In this document: in pieces, positions 1 to 5,591 of the stretch
How positions within the stretch are numbered: the stretch's first letter is position 1
Layout of the letters: each line of letters begins with the position of its first letter
DNA from: Thermomicrobiaceae bacterium
Lineage (GTDB): Bacteria > Chloroflexota > Chloroflexia > Thermomicrobiales > Thermomicrobiaceae
Length of the DNA stretch: 6,501 bases
NCBI GenBank assembly: GCA_007122555.1
Contig: SKTL01000443.1
Span: 1 to 6,501, forward strand
Direction: 5' to 3'
Program-made: the position numbers and the translations under genes
The notes under the pieces: generated by a model
Databases searched by the model: none
Seen by the model: the letters and a program-made list of their open reading frames with translations, nothing else
Told to the model about the DNA's origin: nothing

Positions 1-104
1 GGCATGAAGACCGGCGTCTCGACAGGGCCGCGGCGAGTATGGAGCGTCGCACGCCTGGCTTCAGAGTCCGGGTCTTGCGCACGAATCTGGAAATTGTCTG
101 ACAC
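1..104 (-). CDS. tgt: Queuine/archaeosine-type tRNA-guanine transglycosylase, N-terminal fragment (runs off left edge)
   Basis: Only the first ~34 codons are present, read leftwards from a GTG at 104-102 and still open at base 1. The visible protein has the Tgt N-terminus: FQIRAQDPDSEARRATL, then RRGPVETPVFMP. This matches the family pattern of a short beta strand, an ARRG/ARRA segment, then G-x-V-E-T-P-x-F-M-P leading into the TIM barrel. Tgt exchanges guanine-34 of GUN-anticodon tRNAs for preQ1 (bacteria), a step of queuosine synthesis in the cytoplasm. I prefer GTG at 104 because a GGGAG Shine-Dalgarno (complement of 112-116) lies 7 nt upstream and the distance from start to FMP fits the family. 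An in-frame ATG at 149-147 would add 15 residues but has no ribosome site. The catalytic aspartates and zinc site lie outside the window. The gene is divergent from the methyltransferase at 211. Confidence 0.85.
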   Translation of the reverse strand, partial: MSDNFQIRAQDPDSEARRATLHTRRGPVETPVFM

Positions 105-210
105 AGGCGAGCTCCCGGGGCGGTGGAAATGATCAACGGTGTCGAACATGGATCGGGTACTGTTGTCTTGAACGAATCAGCATCGTCAACGGGATGGTAA
201 CACGGTAATT
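105..210. other. Divergent intergenic region between tgt and the methyltransferase gene
   Basis: This 106-base gap must carry the control region for two divergent genes. I see a TTGACG -35-like hexamer on the minus strand (complement of 184-189) and a TTGAAC hexamer on the plus strand (168-173), but neither has a convincing -10 at 16-18 bp. No tRNA, riboswitch or terminator is apparent. Confidence 0.4.
112..116 (-). promoter_or_regulatory. Ribosome binding site of tgt
   Basis: GGGAG on the minus strand, 7 nt before the GTG codon at 104-102. It decides the start in favour of GTG over the upstream ATG at 149, which has no comparable site. Confidence 0.6.
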
Positions 211-843
211 ATGAGGCGGTTAAGGCGGGGAGTCCTCTCCCGATTGTTTGAGTTGCTGTATCGAGCGGGCTCCCGGATGTACGATCCGCTCACCGCTGTG
301 TTCTTCGGCCCTGCCTGGCACAACTGGCGTCGCACGGCGCTTCCCTGGGTTGGGCCTGATCGAACGCTTGAAATCGCGTGCGGCACTGGTCAGCTGTTGC
401 CGGAACTGGCGTCCAGGGCTTCGTTCGTTGCCGGGTTCGATCGGTCCCAGTCGATGCTCAATCCGGCCCGGCGACGTTCGACGCGTGATTCGATCGCTGT
501 CCTGCAAGCTGACGCGAAATCAATCCCCTTTCGAGATGGATCGTTCGATACGGTGGTCAGCACCTTTCCGGCGAGCTTCATCAGCAGCCGGTCGGTGCTC
601 GACGAAGTTGCGCGTGTGCTCAGTCCGGGTGGGCGCTTCGTCGTGGTTGTTTCGGCACGGTTTACCCGGTTCCAGTGGAAACGACCATTCATTCACCCGA
701 TTCTGCGACTCGCCTATGGATCCGCGTCCTCAATGAATCGATGGCCGGAAGACCTGTTATCCCATCCCGAAATGCCGGGCGAGTGGCGCGATCTGGAGAC
801 ACCAGAAGGCGAGGCGTTCGTCTGGGTCGCGGTAAAACGTTAG
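211..843 (+). CDS. Class I SAM-dependent methyltransferase (Methyltransf_11/25-like), substrate unknown
   Basis: The 210-residue protein has the Rossmann methyltransferase core. An N-terminal helical cap (residues ~10-45, including FELLYRAGSRMYDPLTAVFFG and a WRR motif) precedes motif I, LEIACGTGQL, at 53-62, the glycine loop that binds SAM. D77 in GFDRS ends strand 2 and should bind the ribose hydroxyls. D101 in QADAKSIPF is the adenine-proximal acid, and F112-D113 starts strand 4. DEVARVLSPGGRFVVV follows as the usual helix-turn-strand. Such proteins methylate small molecules, quinones, lipids or other acceptors; nothing here identifies the substrate. I chose ATG 211 because the cap helix is conserved in relatives, although the upstream ribosome site is weak. 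No signal peptide or membrane helix is seen, so it is probably cytosolic. It converges on the Tat gene with a 21-base gap and no clear terminator between. Confidence 0.85.
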   Translation: MRRLRRGVLSRLFELLYRAGSRMYDPLTAVFFGPAWHNWRRTALPWVGPDRTLEIACGTGQLLPELASRASFVAGFDRSQSMLNPARRRSTRDSIAVLQADAKSIPFRDGSFDTVVSTFPASFISSRSVLDEVARVLSPGGRFVVVVSARFTRFQWKRPFIHPILRLAYGSASSMNRWPEDLLSHPEMPGEWRDLETPEGEAFVWVAVKR

Positions 844-864
844 GCGACGAGTGGTAGTTGTGAA

Positions 865-1617
865 TCAGCGGTTACGGCCGTTCGCGCGCGACCGACTGCT
901 CAGGACAGGCCCGTCATCGACGCCCATGAGATCGCCCAGCGGATCTTCCTTGCTCGCGGACGAAGTCGCGGCGACAGTCGCTGGCTCGCGCTGACGGCGC
1001 TTCTTGGCCGGACGTTCGCGATCTTCACGCGAAGTCGATTTCTTTCTGGAGCTGCTGGCGGATTTTGATGATGCGGACTTCTTCTTGCTGGAAGACTTCG
1101 TGGCTGAACTATCGGACGACGATTTCGAGGCAGCCGCCTTCTTGCCGGATCCGGAAGCCGCCTTGCTCTTCGACTTCGACTTCGTTCTTTCTGACGAGCT
1201 GTCTGACTTCTTGTATTCTTCTCGGGCTTCGGCGATGCGTTCCTCAGCCTTGGCGGAAGGGCGCGTCGCTGGACTCTGCATCTGGTCCAGATTCAGGCCC
1301 TCATTTAGCTCACTGGCAGTCTCCGCGGACGTTTCCTCAATATCTTTCGCGGCGGAGACAAGACTTCCCTGCGCTTCGGCAAAAGTCCCCTCAGCTTCTT
1401 CCTGGAACTCCATGGCCGTGTTCTTGAAATCGTCGGCAGTTTCCTGAAGTTCGTCCATTGTCTGTTTAAAGTCGCCAGTGATGTCCTGAGTTGCCGAACG
1501 GAAATCACGCACAGCTCGACCGATAGTCTGACCAATTTCAGGGAGTTTGCCGGGGCCGAAGATGATCAATGCGATGATCAGGATCACCGCGATTTCCATC
1601 GGTCCCATTCCGAGCAT
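865..1617 (-). CDS. tatA: Twin-arginine translocase TatA/TatB family protein with long low-complexity tail
   Basis: The 250-residue protein begins with a single membrane helix (about residues 7-20, MEIAVILIIALIIF), then the hinge FGPGKLPEIG (20-29) and an amphipathic helix (30-45, IGRAVRDFRSA). This is the exact TatA/B architecture. TatA oligomerises with TatC to pass folded proteins carrying an RR signal peptide across the inner membrane. Residues ~46-110 are charged, helical and rich in E, D, Q and A, perhaps a coiled coil or surface helix. From ~130 to ~220 the sequence is low-complexity Lys/Ser/Ala (SKSKSK, KKAAASKSSS, SSSRKKS), then RERPAKKRRQRE. Plain TatA is about 60-90 residues and TatB about 170, so this is unusually long. 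TatA and TatB cannot be told apart with certainty; no tatC is in the window. The start is ATG 1617, with GGAG (complement of 1626-1629) 8 nt upstream. Confidence 0.85.
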   Translation of the reverse strand: MLGMGPMEIAVILIIALIIFGPGKLPEIGQTIGRAVRDFRSATQDITGDFKQTMDELQETADDFKNTAMEFQEEAEGTFAEAQGSLVSAAKDIEETSAETASELNEGLNLDQMQSPATRPSAKAEERIAEAREEYKKSDSSSERTKSKSKSKAASGSGKKAAASKSSSDSSATKSSSKKKSASSKSASSSRKKSTSREDRERPAKKRRQREPATVAATSSASKEDPLGDLMGVDDGPVLSSRSRANGRNR

Positions 1618-1643
1618 TCAGGAAGCTCCGTTCGTGTTTGCAA

Positions 1644-1740
1644 TCTGCTGTAGAACTACACCGTCTTCGGCCCGGTAGTATACCATTCCGTGCTGACGGT
1701 TCTGCAGTAGAATCGCTCATTTCGGCTCATGCTCAGTTCG
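1644..1740. repeat. Short direct and inverted repeats in the tatA / glycosyltransferase divergent region
   Basis: A 13-base direct repeat occurs at 1644-1656 (TCTGCTGTAGAAC) and 1701-1713 (TCTGCAGTAGAAT), with 11 of 13 identical and 57 bp apart. The first copy overlaps a dyad, TGTAG-AA-CTACA (1649-1660). Further on, GCTCATTTCG (1715-1724) recurs as GCTCAGTTCG (1731-1740), with an extra GCTCAT between. They could be operator sites or chance. Confidence 0.35.
1677..1682 (-). promoter_or_regulatory. Candidate -10 element for tatA
   Basis: TATACT on the minus strand matches the sigma-70 -10 consensus at five of six positions and would place transcription start about 50 bases before the tatA start codon. 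The corresponding -35 position (around 1700-1706) holds only a poor match, so this is a weak call. Confidence 0.25.
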
Positions 1741-2883
1741 GGGGAGCACGTGAACCGGTTGGTGCTGATCGACGGCCGACTTATCGGCTATCGCTACGGC
1801 GGCATTGCAAGCTATGCCAGGCAGTTAGCGACCCGCTCTCCCGCGTTCGCGCGCAACGAGTGCGTCCGGGTGGCTGTTCGGCGCAATGACCTGTCACTTC
1901 TCGACCGATCGGTCAGGGTGTTTACGCCCCCGCATCATCGATTGGAGCGCTACGCCTTCGGTGCGGAAGTCATGGCCCACCGCCCGGGACTGCTCCATTC
2001 CGTGGATTATGTTCAGCCAGTCACTCCCGGCGTGAAATCCGTCGCTACTGTCCATGATCTCGCGTTTCTTGACAACCCATCGCTTGTAACGCCTGAATCA
2101 TTCAACTATTACAGCCAGATCGAACAAACACTGCCGTCGGCCGACCGGGTGATCGCTGTGTCAACCTGGACCCGGGACCGATTGCTGTATCACCTGGATC
2201 TTGATTCGGAGATGATCGATGTTGTCCCGAACGGGTATGACCCCGATATCTTCGGCCCGTACGAGCGCGATGACACGGACGCACTCTTTCGCCTGCACCC
2301 GGATCTCTCAGGAGTTATTCGCAGCGAGCGACCGATCATTCTCGCGGTGGGAACCATCGAACCGCGGAAACGCTATTCTATACTTCTCTCCGGGTTTAGC
2401 GATCACTGGACTGAACTCGAGCGACTCTCCGGCACGTCGCCGATACTCGTCATTGCCGGGCAGCCTGGCTGGCTCGCTGACGATACAGTATCAACCCTTC
2501 GATTGTTGCAGCGGAGCGGACGCGCGATATGGCTGAGAGATATCCGCGACCGCGAACTCGCCGCGCTGTACCGGCAAGCGACGTTGCACGTTATGCCTTC
2601 CGCCGATGAAGGCTTCGGGTTGCCAGCGCTAGAGGCTATGGCCTCCGGAACGCCGTCACTTGTTGCGAACGTCGGAGCGTTGCCGGAACTGGTCGGCGAT
2701 TGCGGGTTTATTGAGGATTCCGACCAGCCCGTTTCGTGGGCGGAAAAGATAGGGAGAATTGTCGCTGATCCAGAGATCCGTGATCGACGCGCTCAGCGAG
2801 GAATCGAACGCGCAACCCCGCTAACCTGGCAGGAGACAGCCCGTGCAACTATGGAGATTTATCGAAAGGTTCTGGATGACTAA
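1729..2883 (+). CDS. Glycosyltransferase family 4 (GT-B fold)
   Basis: The 384-residue protein has two Rossmann-like domains. The N-terminal acceptor domain starts with LVLIDGRLIGYRYGGIASYARQL, whose G24-G25-I26 is the glycine loop of GT4 enzymes, and continues with ATVHDLAF and ADRVIAVSTWTRDRL. The C-terminal nucleotide-sugar domain carries AVGTIEPRKR (206-215, donor phosphate-binding Arg and Lys) and SADEGFGLPALEAMASG with the EX7E pair E294/E302. GT4 enzymes are retaining and use UDP-, GDP- or ADP-sugars for polysaccharide, glycolipid or O-antigen-type products; donor and acceptor cannot be read here. No signal peptide is present, so it should act at the cytosolic membrane face. ATG 1729 has no ribosome site and lies within repeats. 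GTG 1750, 3 nt after GGGGGAG, gives a family-like N-terminus and may be the true start. It overlaps pth by 8 bases. Confidence 0.88.
   Translation: MLSSGEHVNRLVLIDGRLIGYRYGGIASYARQLATRSPAFARNECVRVAVRRNDLSLLDRSVRVFTPPHHRLERYAFGAEVMAHRPGLLHSVDYVQPVTPGVKSVATVHDLAFLDNPSLVTPESFNYYSQIEQTLPSADRVIAVSTWTRDRLLYHLDLDSEMIDVVPNGYDPDIFGPYERDDTDALFRLHPDLSGVIRSERPIILAVGTIEPRKRYSILLSGFSDHWTELERLSGTSPILVIAGQPGWLADDTVSTLRLLQRSGRAIWLRDIRDRELAALYRQATLHVMPSADEGFGLPALEAMASGTPSLVANVGALPELVGDCGFIEDSDQPVSWAEKIGRIVADPEIRDRRAQRGIERATPLTWQETARATMEIYRKVLDD
2864..2869 (+). promoter_or_regulatory. Ribosome binding site of pth, inside the glycosyltransferase gene
   Basis: GAAAGG ends 6 nt before ATG 2876. It supports that start over the internal ATG 2891 and lies within the end of the preceding gene, as expected for translational coupling. 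Confidence 0.6.
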
Positions 2884-3472
2884 CGATTCAATGCTCTTGA
2901 TTGCCGGACTCGGTAATCCCGGTGACCGATACCGGGGAACCCGGCACAACATTGGATTCATGGTCGTCGACCGGGTGGTTGAGCGTCTCGGCTGCGATGG
3001 CGCCCAGGCGAGATTCTCCGGGCTCCTGCACGATTGCCGGATCCGTGATCGCCGCATCAACGTGTTGAAGCCGCAAACGTTCATGAACCGGAGCGGAAAC
3101 AGCGTCGGACAGGCAATGCGCTGGTTCAAGATTGACCTGGACCGGCTGCTTGTTATCTACGATGATCTCGATCTTCCGTTTGGTGAGGTGCGTCTTCGTC
3201 GAAAAGGATCCCCCGCGGGTCATAACGGGCTGGCGTCGGTCATTGAGCGGTGTGGAAGCCAGGAAGTGCATCGACTGCGTGTCGGGATTGGTCGACCGTC
3301 TCGCGGAGACACTGTCTCCTACGTACTCAGTCGGTTTAGCAGAGAGGAAGAGGCCGACCTTTGCACAGTCGTCGATCACGCAGCGGACGCAGTGCTCGCC
3401 TGGATCGACAGCGACATTGACGAGGCCATGGGTCGGTTCAACGGGGTCAACGTGTTGACTCCTGTGAAGTGA
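2876..3472 (+). CDS. pth: Peptidyl-tRNA hydrolase
   Basis: This 198-residue protein is close to the usual bacterial Pth length. It cleaves the ester bond of peptidyl-tRNA dropped from ribosomes, freeing tRNA in the cytosol. The first strand, LLIAGLGNPGDRYRGTRHNIGF, carries N14 and catalytic H24, equivalent to N10 and H20 of E. coli. LKPQTFMNRSG holds N71 (E. coli N68), YDDLDLPFG holds D96 (D93, which orients the histidine), and GSPAGHNGL holds H116 and N117 (N113/N114 region). All key residues are intact, so it should be active. ATG 2876 is favoured by the GAAAGG site; ATG 2891 would drop five residues and also leave a normal N-terminus. The start overlaps the glycosyltransferase stop by 8 bases, so the two genes are probably cotranscribed. 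The stop codon lies inside a perfect 15-base palindrome. Confidence 0.96.
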   Translation: MTNDSMLLIAGLGNPGDRYRGTRHNIGFMVVDRVVERLGCDGAQARFSGLLHDCRIRDRRINVLKPQTFMNRSGNSVGQAMRWFKIDLDRLLVIYDDLDLPFGEVRLRRKGSPAGHNGLASVIERCGSQEVHRLRVGIGRPSRGDTVSYVLSRFSREEEADLCTVVDHAADAVLAWIDSDIDEAMGRFNGVNVLTPVK

Positions 3473-3484
3473 TCGATTCGATCA
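3470..3484. repeat. Perfect 15-base palindrome over the pth stop codon
   Basis: TGATCGA-T-TCGATCA is a perfect dyad with 7-base arms and one central base, beginning with the pth TGA. No T-run follows, so it is not a classical terminator. It could be an operator for the downstream gene, a weak RNA hairpin (5-base stem, 5-base loop), or chance. Confidence 0.4.
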
Positions 3485-3492
3485 TCCGGCAA

Positions 3493-3524
3493 TTCCCACA
3501 CCCGCGGCGCGCGGGCTGTAAAAT
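3493..3524 (+). promoter_or_regulatory. Candidate promoter of the acyl-CoA/B12 operon
   Basis: TAAAAT at 3519-3524 matches the -10 consensus at five of six positions. The best upstream hexamer, TTCCCA at 3493-3498, matches -35 at four of six but with a 20-bp spacer, longer than the usual 17. The spacer contains the GC dyad at 3501-3515. The predicted transcript would begin about 75-80 bases before the dehydrogenase start. Confidence 0.3.
3501..3515. repeat. GC-only inverted repeat upstream of the dehydrogenase operon
   Basis: CCCGCG-GCG-CGCGGG is a perfect dyad with 6-base arms. It sits between a possible -35 (TTCCCA, 3493-3498) and a TAAAAT -10 (3519-3524), an arrangement suited to a repressor or MerR-type operator. 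Without a following T-run it is a poor terminator. Confidence 0.4.
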
Positions 3525-3550
3525 GGGGGAGCGGGGCCTGACGGCGTCGC

Positions 3551-3577
3551 TGTCTGTCCGCTTAGGCAGGACAGATA
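3551..3577 (+). other. Leader hairpin before the 3-hydroxyacyl-CoA dehydrogenase gene
   Basis: TCTGTCC (3553-3559) pairs with GGACAGA (3569-3575). The stem extends inward by GC/GC around a TTAG loop with one bulged A, and outward by a G-T and a T-A pair. It ends about 30 bases before the start codon, upstream of the Shine-Dalgarno GAAAGGGA (3592-3599). It may be a 5'-UTR structure that affects mRNA stability or translation; no riboswitch signature is recognised. Confidence 0.4.
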
Positions 3578-3608
3578 CCAGGAACGGGAACGAAAGGGAC
3601 TTCGATCG

Positions 3609-4463
3609 ATGGACATCACGAGAGTTGCCGTGATTGGCGCCGGAACAATGGGAGCGGGTATTACCCAGGTGATCGCTGTCTCCGGGGTTCCGGTTACGTT
3701 GATTGATCGTGACTCCACGATCCTCGATACCGCGATTGGTCGCATTTCGGCTCAACTCGAACGAGCAGTTACACGAGAGCGAATGACGCGTGACGAAGCC
3801 GATGTCGCACTCAGCGTGATCGATACGGACTCCGCGATGGAAGGCGTTCAGGATTCAAACCTGGTGATCGAGGCCGTTCCCGAGAACTTTGAGCTGAAAT
3901 CCGACATATTCCGGCAACTGGATAACATTTGCGGCTCGACGACAATCCTGGCAAGCAACACCTCGTCCATCTCGATTACCCGGCTCGGAAGTCAGACCAG
4001 CCGCCCCGAACTCGTTGTCGGTCTCCATTTCTTCAATCCGGTTCCCCGTATGTCACTGGTCGAAGTCGTTTCGGGCGGCAGAACCGGAGACGTTGTGGTT
4101 GACACGGTAAGCGCATTCGCTCGCGATCTTGGTAAGACGCCGGTGGTCGTGCAGGATTTCCCCGGATTCGTCTCCAATCGGATCCTGATTCCTATGATCA
4201 ATGAGGCGATCTTTACCTTCAACGAAGGCGTTGCCGGGATCGAAGAGATCGATGCCGTCATGAAGATGGGCATGAATCATCCGATGGGCCCACTGGAGCT
4301 GGCTGATCTGATCGGGCTGGATGTCTGTCTCGACATTCTGGAGGTTCTTCACCGCGAGCTCGGTGATCAGAAGTATCGACCCTGCCCCCTGCTTCGACAG
4401 ATGGTGGCGGCCGGGAAACTGGGACAGAAGTCAGGCGAGGGGTTCTATTCCTACGAAGATTGA
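3609..4463 (+). CDS. 3-hydroxyacyl-CoA (3-hydroxybutyryl-CoA) dehydrogenase
   Basis: The 284-residue protein has the size of single-domain-pair Hbd/PaaH enzymes, which oxidise (S)-3-hydroxyacyl-CoA to 3-ketoacyl-CoA with NAD+, or run in reverse, in the cytosol. The N-terminal Rossmann domain shows VAVIGAGTMGAGI (G10-x-G12-x-x-G15), with D33 after strand 2 favouring NAD(H). ASNTSSISI (115-123) supplies the substrate-contacting Ser/Asn. GLHFFNPVPRMSLVEVV contains catalytic H140 and E152, 12 residues apart as in the family, and GFVSNRI gives N190. The C-terminal helical dimer domain has MNHPMGPLELADLIGLD and ends with GEGFYSYED. All catalytic residues are present. ATG 3609 follows GAAAGGGA by 9 nt. 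It leads a probable operon, with 69 bases before the next gene. Chain length is not readable; hbd- or paaH-type names would be guesses. Confidence 0.93.
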   Translation: MDITRVAVIGAGTMGAGITQVIAVSGVPVTLIDRDSTILDTAIGRISAQLERAVTRERMTRDEADVALSVIDTDSAMEGVQDSNLVIEAVPENFELKSDIFRQLDNICGSTTILASNTSSISITRLGSQTSRPELVVGLHFFNPVPRMSLVEVVSGGRTGDVVVDTVSAFARDLGKTPVVVQDFPGFVSNRILIPMINEAIFTFNEGVAGIEEIDAVMKMGMNHPMGPLELADLIGLDVCLDILEVLHRELGDQKYRPCPLLRQMVAAGKLGQKSGEGFYSYED

Positions 4464-4520
4464 TTGATCCGTGGCGCGCACTCGAACGAGACAATGCCAA
4501 TTACTCGGAACACCACTGAT

Positions 4521-4526
4521 GAGGAG
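4521..4526 (+). promoter_or_regulatory. Ribosome binding site of the adenosyltransferase-like gene
   Basis: GAGGAG, 6 nt before ATG 4533. It decides the start: the in-frame TTG 4464 and ATG 4494 have no comparable site. Confidence 0.65.
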
Positions 4527-4532
4527 CATCTG

Positions 4533-5111
4533 ATGTCTACGACTGATGAGAAAACCGACGAGAAGCAAGCGGACGACGCTCGACGCGGGTACCTGTTGTT
4601 ACTGGTCGGTGATGAGCGACGGACCTCAGAGGCCGCGCTTGGCATTGCACTGCGAGGCGCCGGACATAATCTGCGCGTGCACATCAGCCAGCTGCTGAAC
4701 CGGGCGGATCGCCTGCGTGGTGAGGTTGCCGCAGTTTCGTTCCTGACCGGCGTTACCTTGAGTCAGCACGGCAGAATTGGCGCTGTTCAGACGCAGTCCG
4801 ACGTTGACGGGCCGGGGATAAGCGAAGATCGTCTCGAGAAAGCGTTGCAGGAGGCGTCAACTCATGTAGATCGTCAGGTGACGAACATCCTGATTATGGA
4901 CGGCCTGCTGACGCTGATTGAGGATGGTAATCTCGACGAAAGCCGAGTCATGACGCTGGTTAATCGCGCCGGCCACGGACTGGATATCGTGTTGACCGGG
5001 CGCAGCGCAAGCGATGCGATGATGACGGCGGCTGATAGCGTAACCGAAATGAAGTCCGTCAAGGAACCTGCCGCGGATGAGAGCTCTCCCCGGCGCGGGA
5101 TCCACTACTAA
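4533..5111 (+). CDS. Degenerate corrinoid adenosyltransferase-like protein (CobA/CobO/BtuR family, probable pseudoenzyme)
   Basis: The 192-residue protein aligns by eye end to end with BtuR/CobA. After a charged leader (1-18), RGYLLLLVGDERRTSEAALGIALRGAGH (18-45) matches the family's RGIIIVFTGNGKGKTTAA.G..R..GH. LTGRSASD (154-161), ADSVTEMKSVK (167-177) and the C-terminal RRGIHY match the family's ITGRG, ADxVxEM.xVK and xxGIxY. CobA enzymes transfer adenosyl from ATP to cob(I)alamin. Here the Walker A GNGKGKTT has become GDERRTSE (26-33), losing the phosphate-binding lysine. LIMDG (120-124) keeps the Walker B Asp but has Gly where Glu/Asp is usual. The Phe/Trp-containing GFTWDTQ lid is replaced by RIGAVQTQ (81-88). 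ATP-dependent catalysis is therefore unlikely. The gene is in frame without stops and its neighbours are B12 genes, so it is probably functional in a binding or regulatory role. Homology is well supported; the role is inference. Confidence 0.75.
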   Translation: MSTTDEKTDEKQADDARRGYLLLLVGDERRTSEAALGIALRGAGHNLRVHISQLLNRADRLRGEVAAVSFLTGVTLSQHGRIGAVQTQSDVDGPGISEDRLEKALQEASTHVDRQVTNILIMDGLLTLIEDGNLDESRVMTLVNRAGHGLDIVLTGRSASDAMMTAADSVTEMKSVKEPAADESSPRRGIHY

Positions 5112-5132
5112 ACCTCGCCTACGTAGCGGGCG

Positions 5133-5591
5133 GTGAAGATGAACGGGATAGCAGACAAGGCCGAGCGCACTCACCCAGACCGGATCAGGCCGATCCGTGT
5201 CCTCATCGCGAAGCCGGGCCTTGATGGCCATGATCGCGGAGCCAAGGTCATGACTCGGGCATTGCGGGACGCCGGCATGGAAGTGATCTACACGGGATTG
5301 TTTCAAACCCCGACAATGATCGCGCGCGCCGCGCTTGATGAGGACGTAGATGTCGTCGGGTTGAGTATCCTCTCCGGCGCGCACAACTCTCTGGTTCCCG
5401 AAATCATTAATGAGCTTGAAGCTTCCGGGATGGATGATGTTCTGATCGTGGTCGGCGGCACTATTCCCCGATCCGATGTGGATGCCCTGTATGAGCTTGG
5501 CGTCTCCGCCGTGTTCGGACCAGGTACGCCGCTTGAACGCGCAATCTCCTATATCCGCGAGCATACCCCACGACGCGAGGACCACCTGTGA
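5133..5591 (+). CDS. Methylmalonyl-CoA-type mutase, small B12-binding subunit
   Basis: The 152-residue protein is a stand-alone cobalamin-binding domain of the acyl-CoA mutase family. RPIRVLIAKPGLDGHDRGAKV holds the D31-G-H33-D-R-G36 signature, whose histidine replaces the dimethylbenzimidazole ligand of cobalt. GLSILSG (76-82) supplies the S-x-L motif and VVGGTIP (106-112) the GG turn around the nucleotide tail. The fold ends with ELGVSAVFGPGTPLERAISYIREH. The partner catalytic TIM-barrel subunit is not in the window. With it, the enzyme would interconvert (R)-methylmalonyl-CoA and succinyl-CoA, although isobutyryl- or 2-hydroxyisobutyryl-CoA mutases have similar small subunits of ~135 residues. 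The start is GTG 5133 or ATG 5139, 21 or 27 bases after the preceding stop; neither has a strong ribosome site. The stop overlaps the next start by GTGA. Confidence 0.92.
   Translation: MKMNGIADKAERTHPDRIRPIRVLIAKPGLDGHDRGAKVMTRALRDAGMEVIYTGLFQTPTMIARAALDEDVDVVGLSILSGAHNSLVPEIINELEASGMDDVLIVVGGTIPRSDVDALYELGVSAVFGPGTPLERAISYIREHTPRREDHL
5577..5581 (+). promoter_or_regulatory. Ribosome binding site of meaB
   Basis: GAGGA inside the end of the B12-subunit gene, 6 nt before GTG 5588. It supports the GTG start with a 4-base GTGA overlap. Confidence 0.6.

Noticed and set aside
1..132. Plus-strand frames open from the left edge (ending at 101 and 132) as tails of an upstream gene
   Set aside because: Neither reads like a known protein end, while the minus strand over the same bases reads as a clear Tgt N-terminus.
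1004..1447. 147-residue open frame on the plus strand opposite tatA, rich in Asp, Phe and Leu
   Set aside because: Its composition is just the complement of the Lys/Ser/Glu-rich Tat tail; it has no recognisable domain.
2888..3379. 163-residue open frame on the minus strand opposite pth
   Set aside because: Pth on the plus strand has all catalytic motifs; the antisense frame has none.
3501..3515. Rho-independent terminator after pth
   Set aside because: The GC stem is followed by CTGTAAAATGGGG on the plus strand, and no T-run is found on either strand.
3473..3608. Cobalamin riboswitch upstream of the B12-related operon
   Set aside because: The gap of 136 bases is shorter than a typical full cobalamin riboswitch, and I find no GCCACTG-type or B12-box sequence.
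4533..4635. Frameshift or sequencing error as the cause of the broken Walker A in the adenosyltransferase-like protein
   Set aside because: Family-like sequence continues in the same frame on both sides of the motif (RGYLLLLVG before, AALGIALRGAGH after), and Walker B and lid residues elsewhere are also changed, so substitution rather than frame error explains it.
4857..5585. 242-residue open frame on the minus strand opposite the adenosyltransferase-like and B12-subunit genes
   Set aside because: It lies wholly antisense to two recognisable genes, resembles no family I know, and is explained by GC-rich codon bias in the opposite frame.
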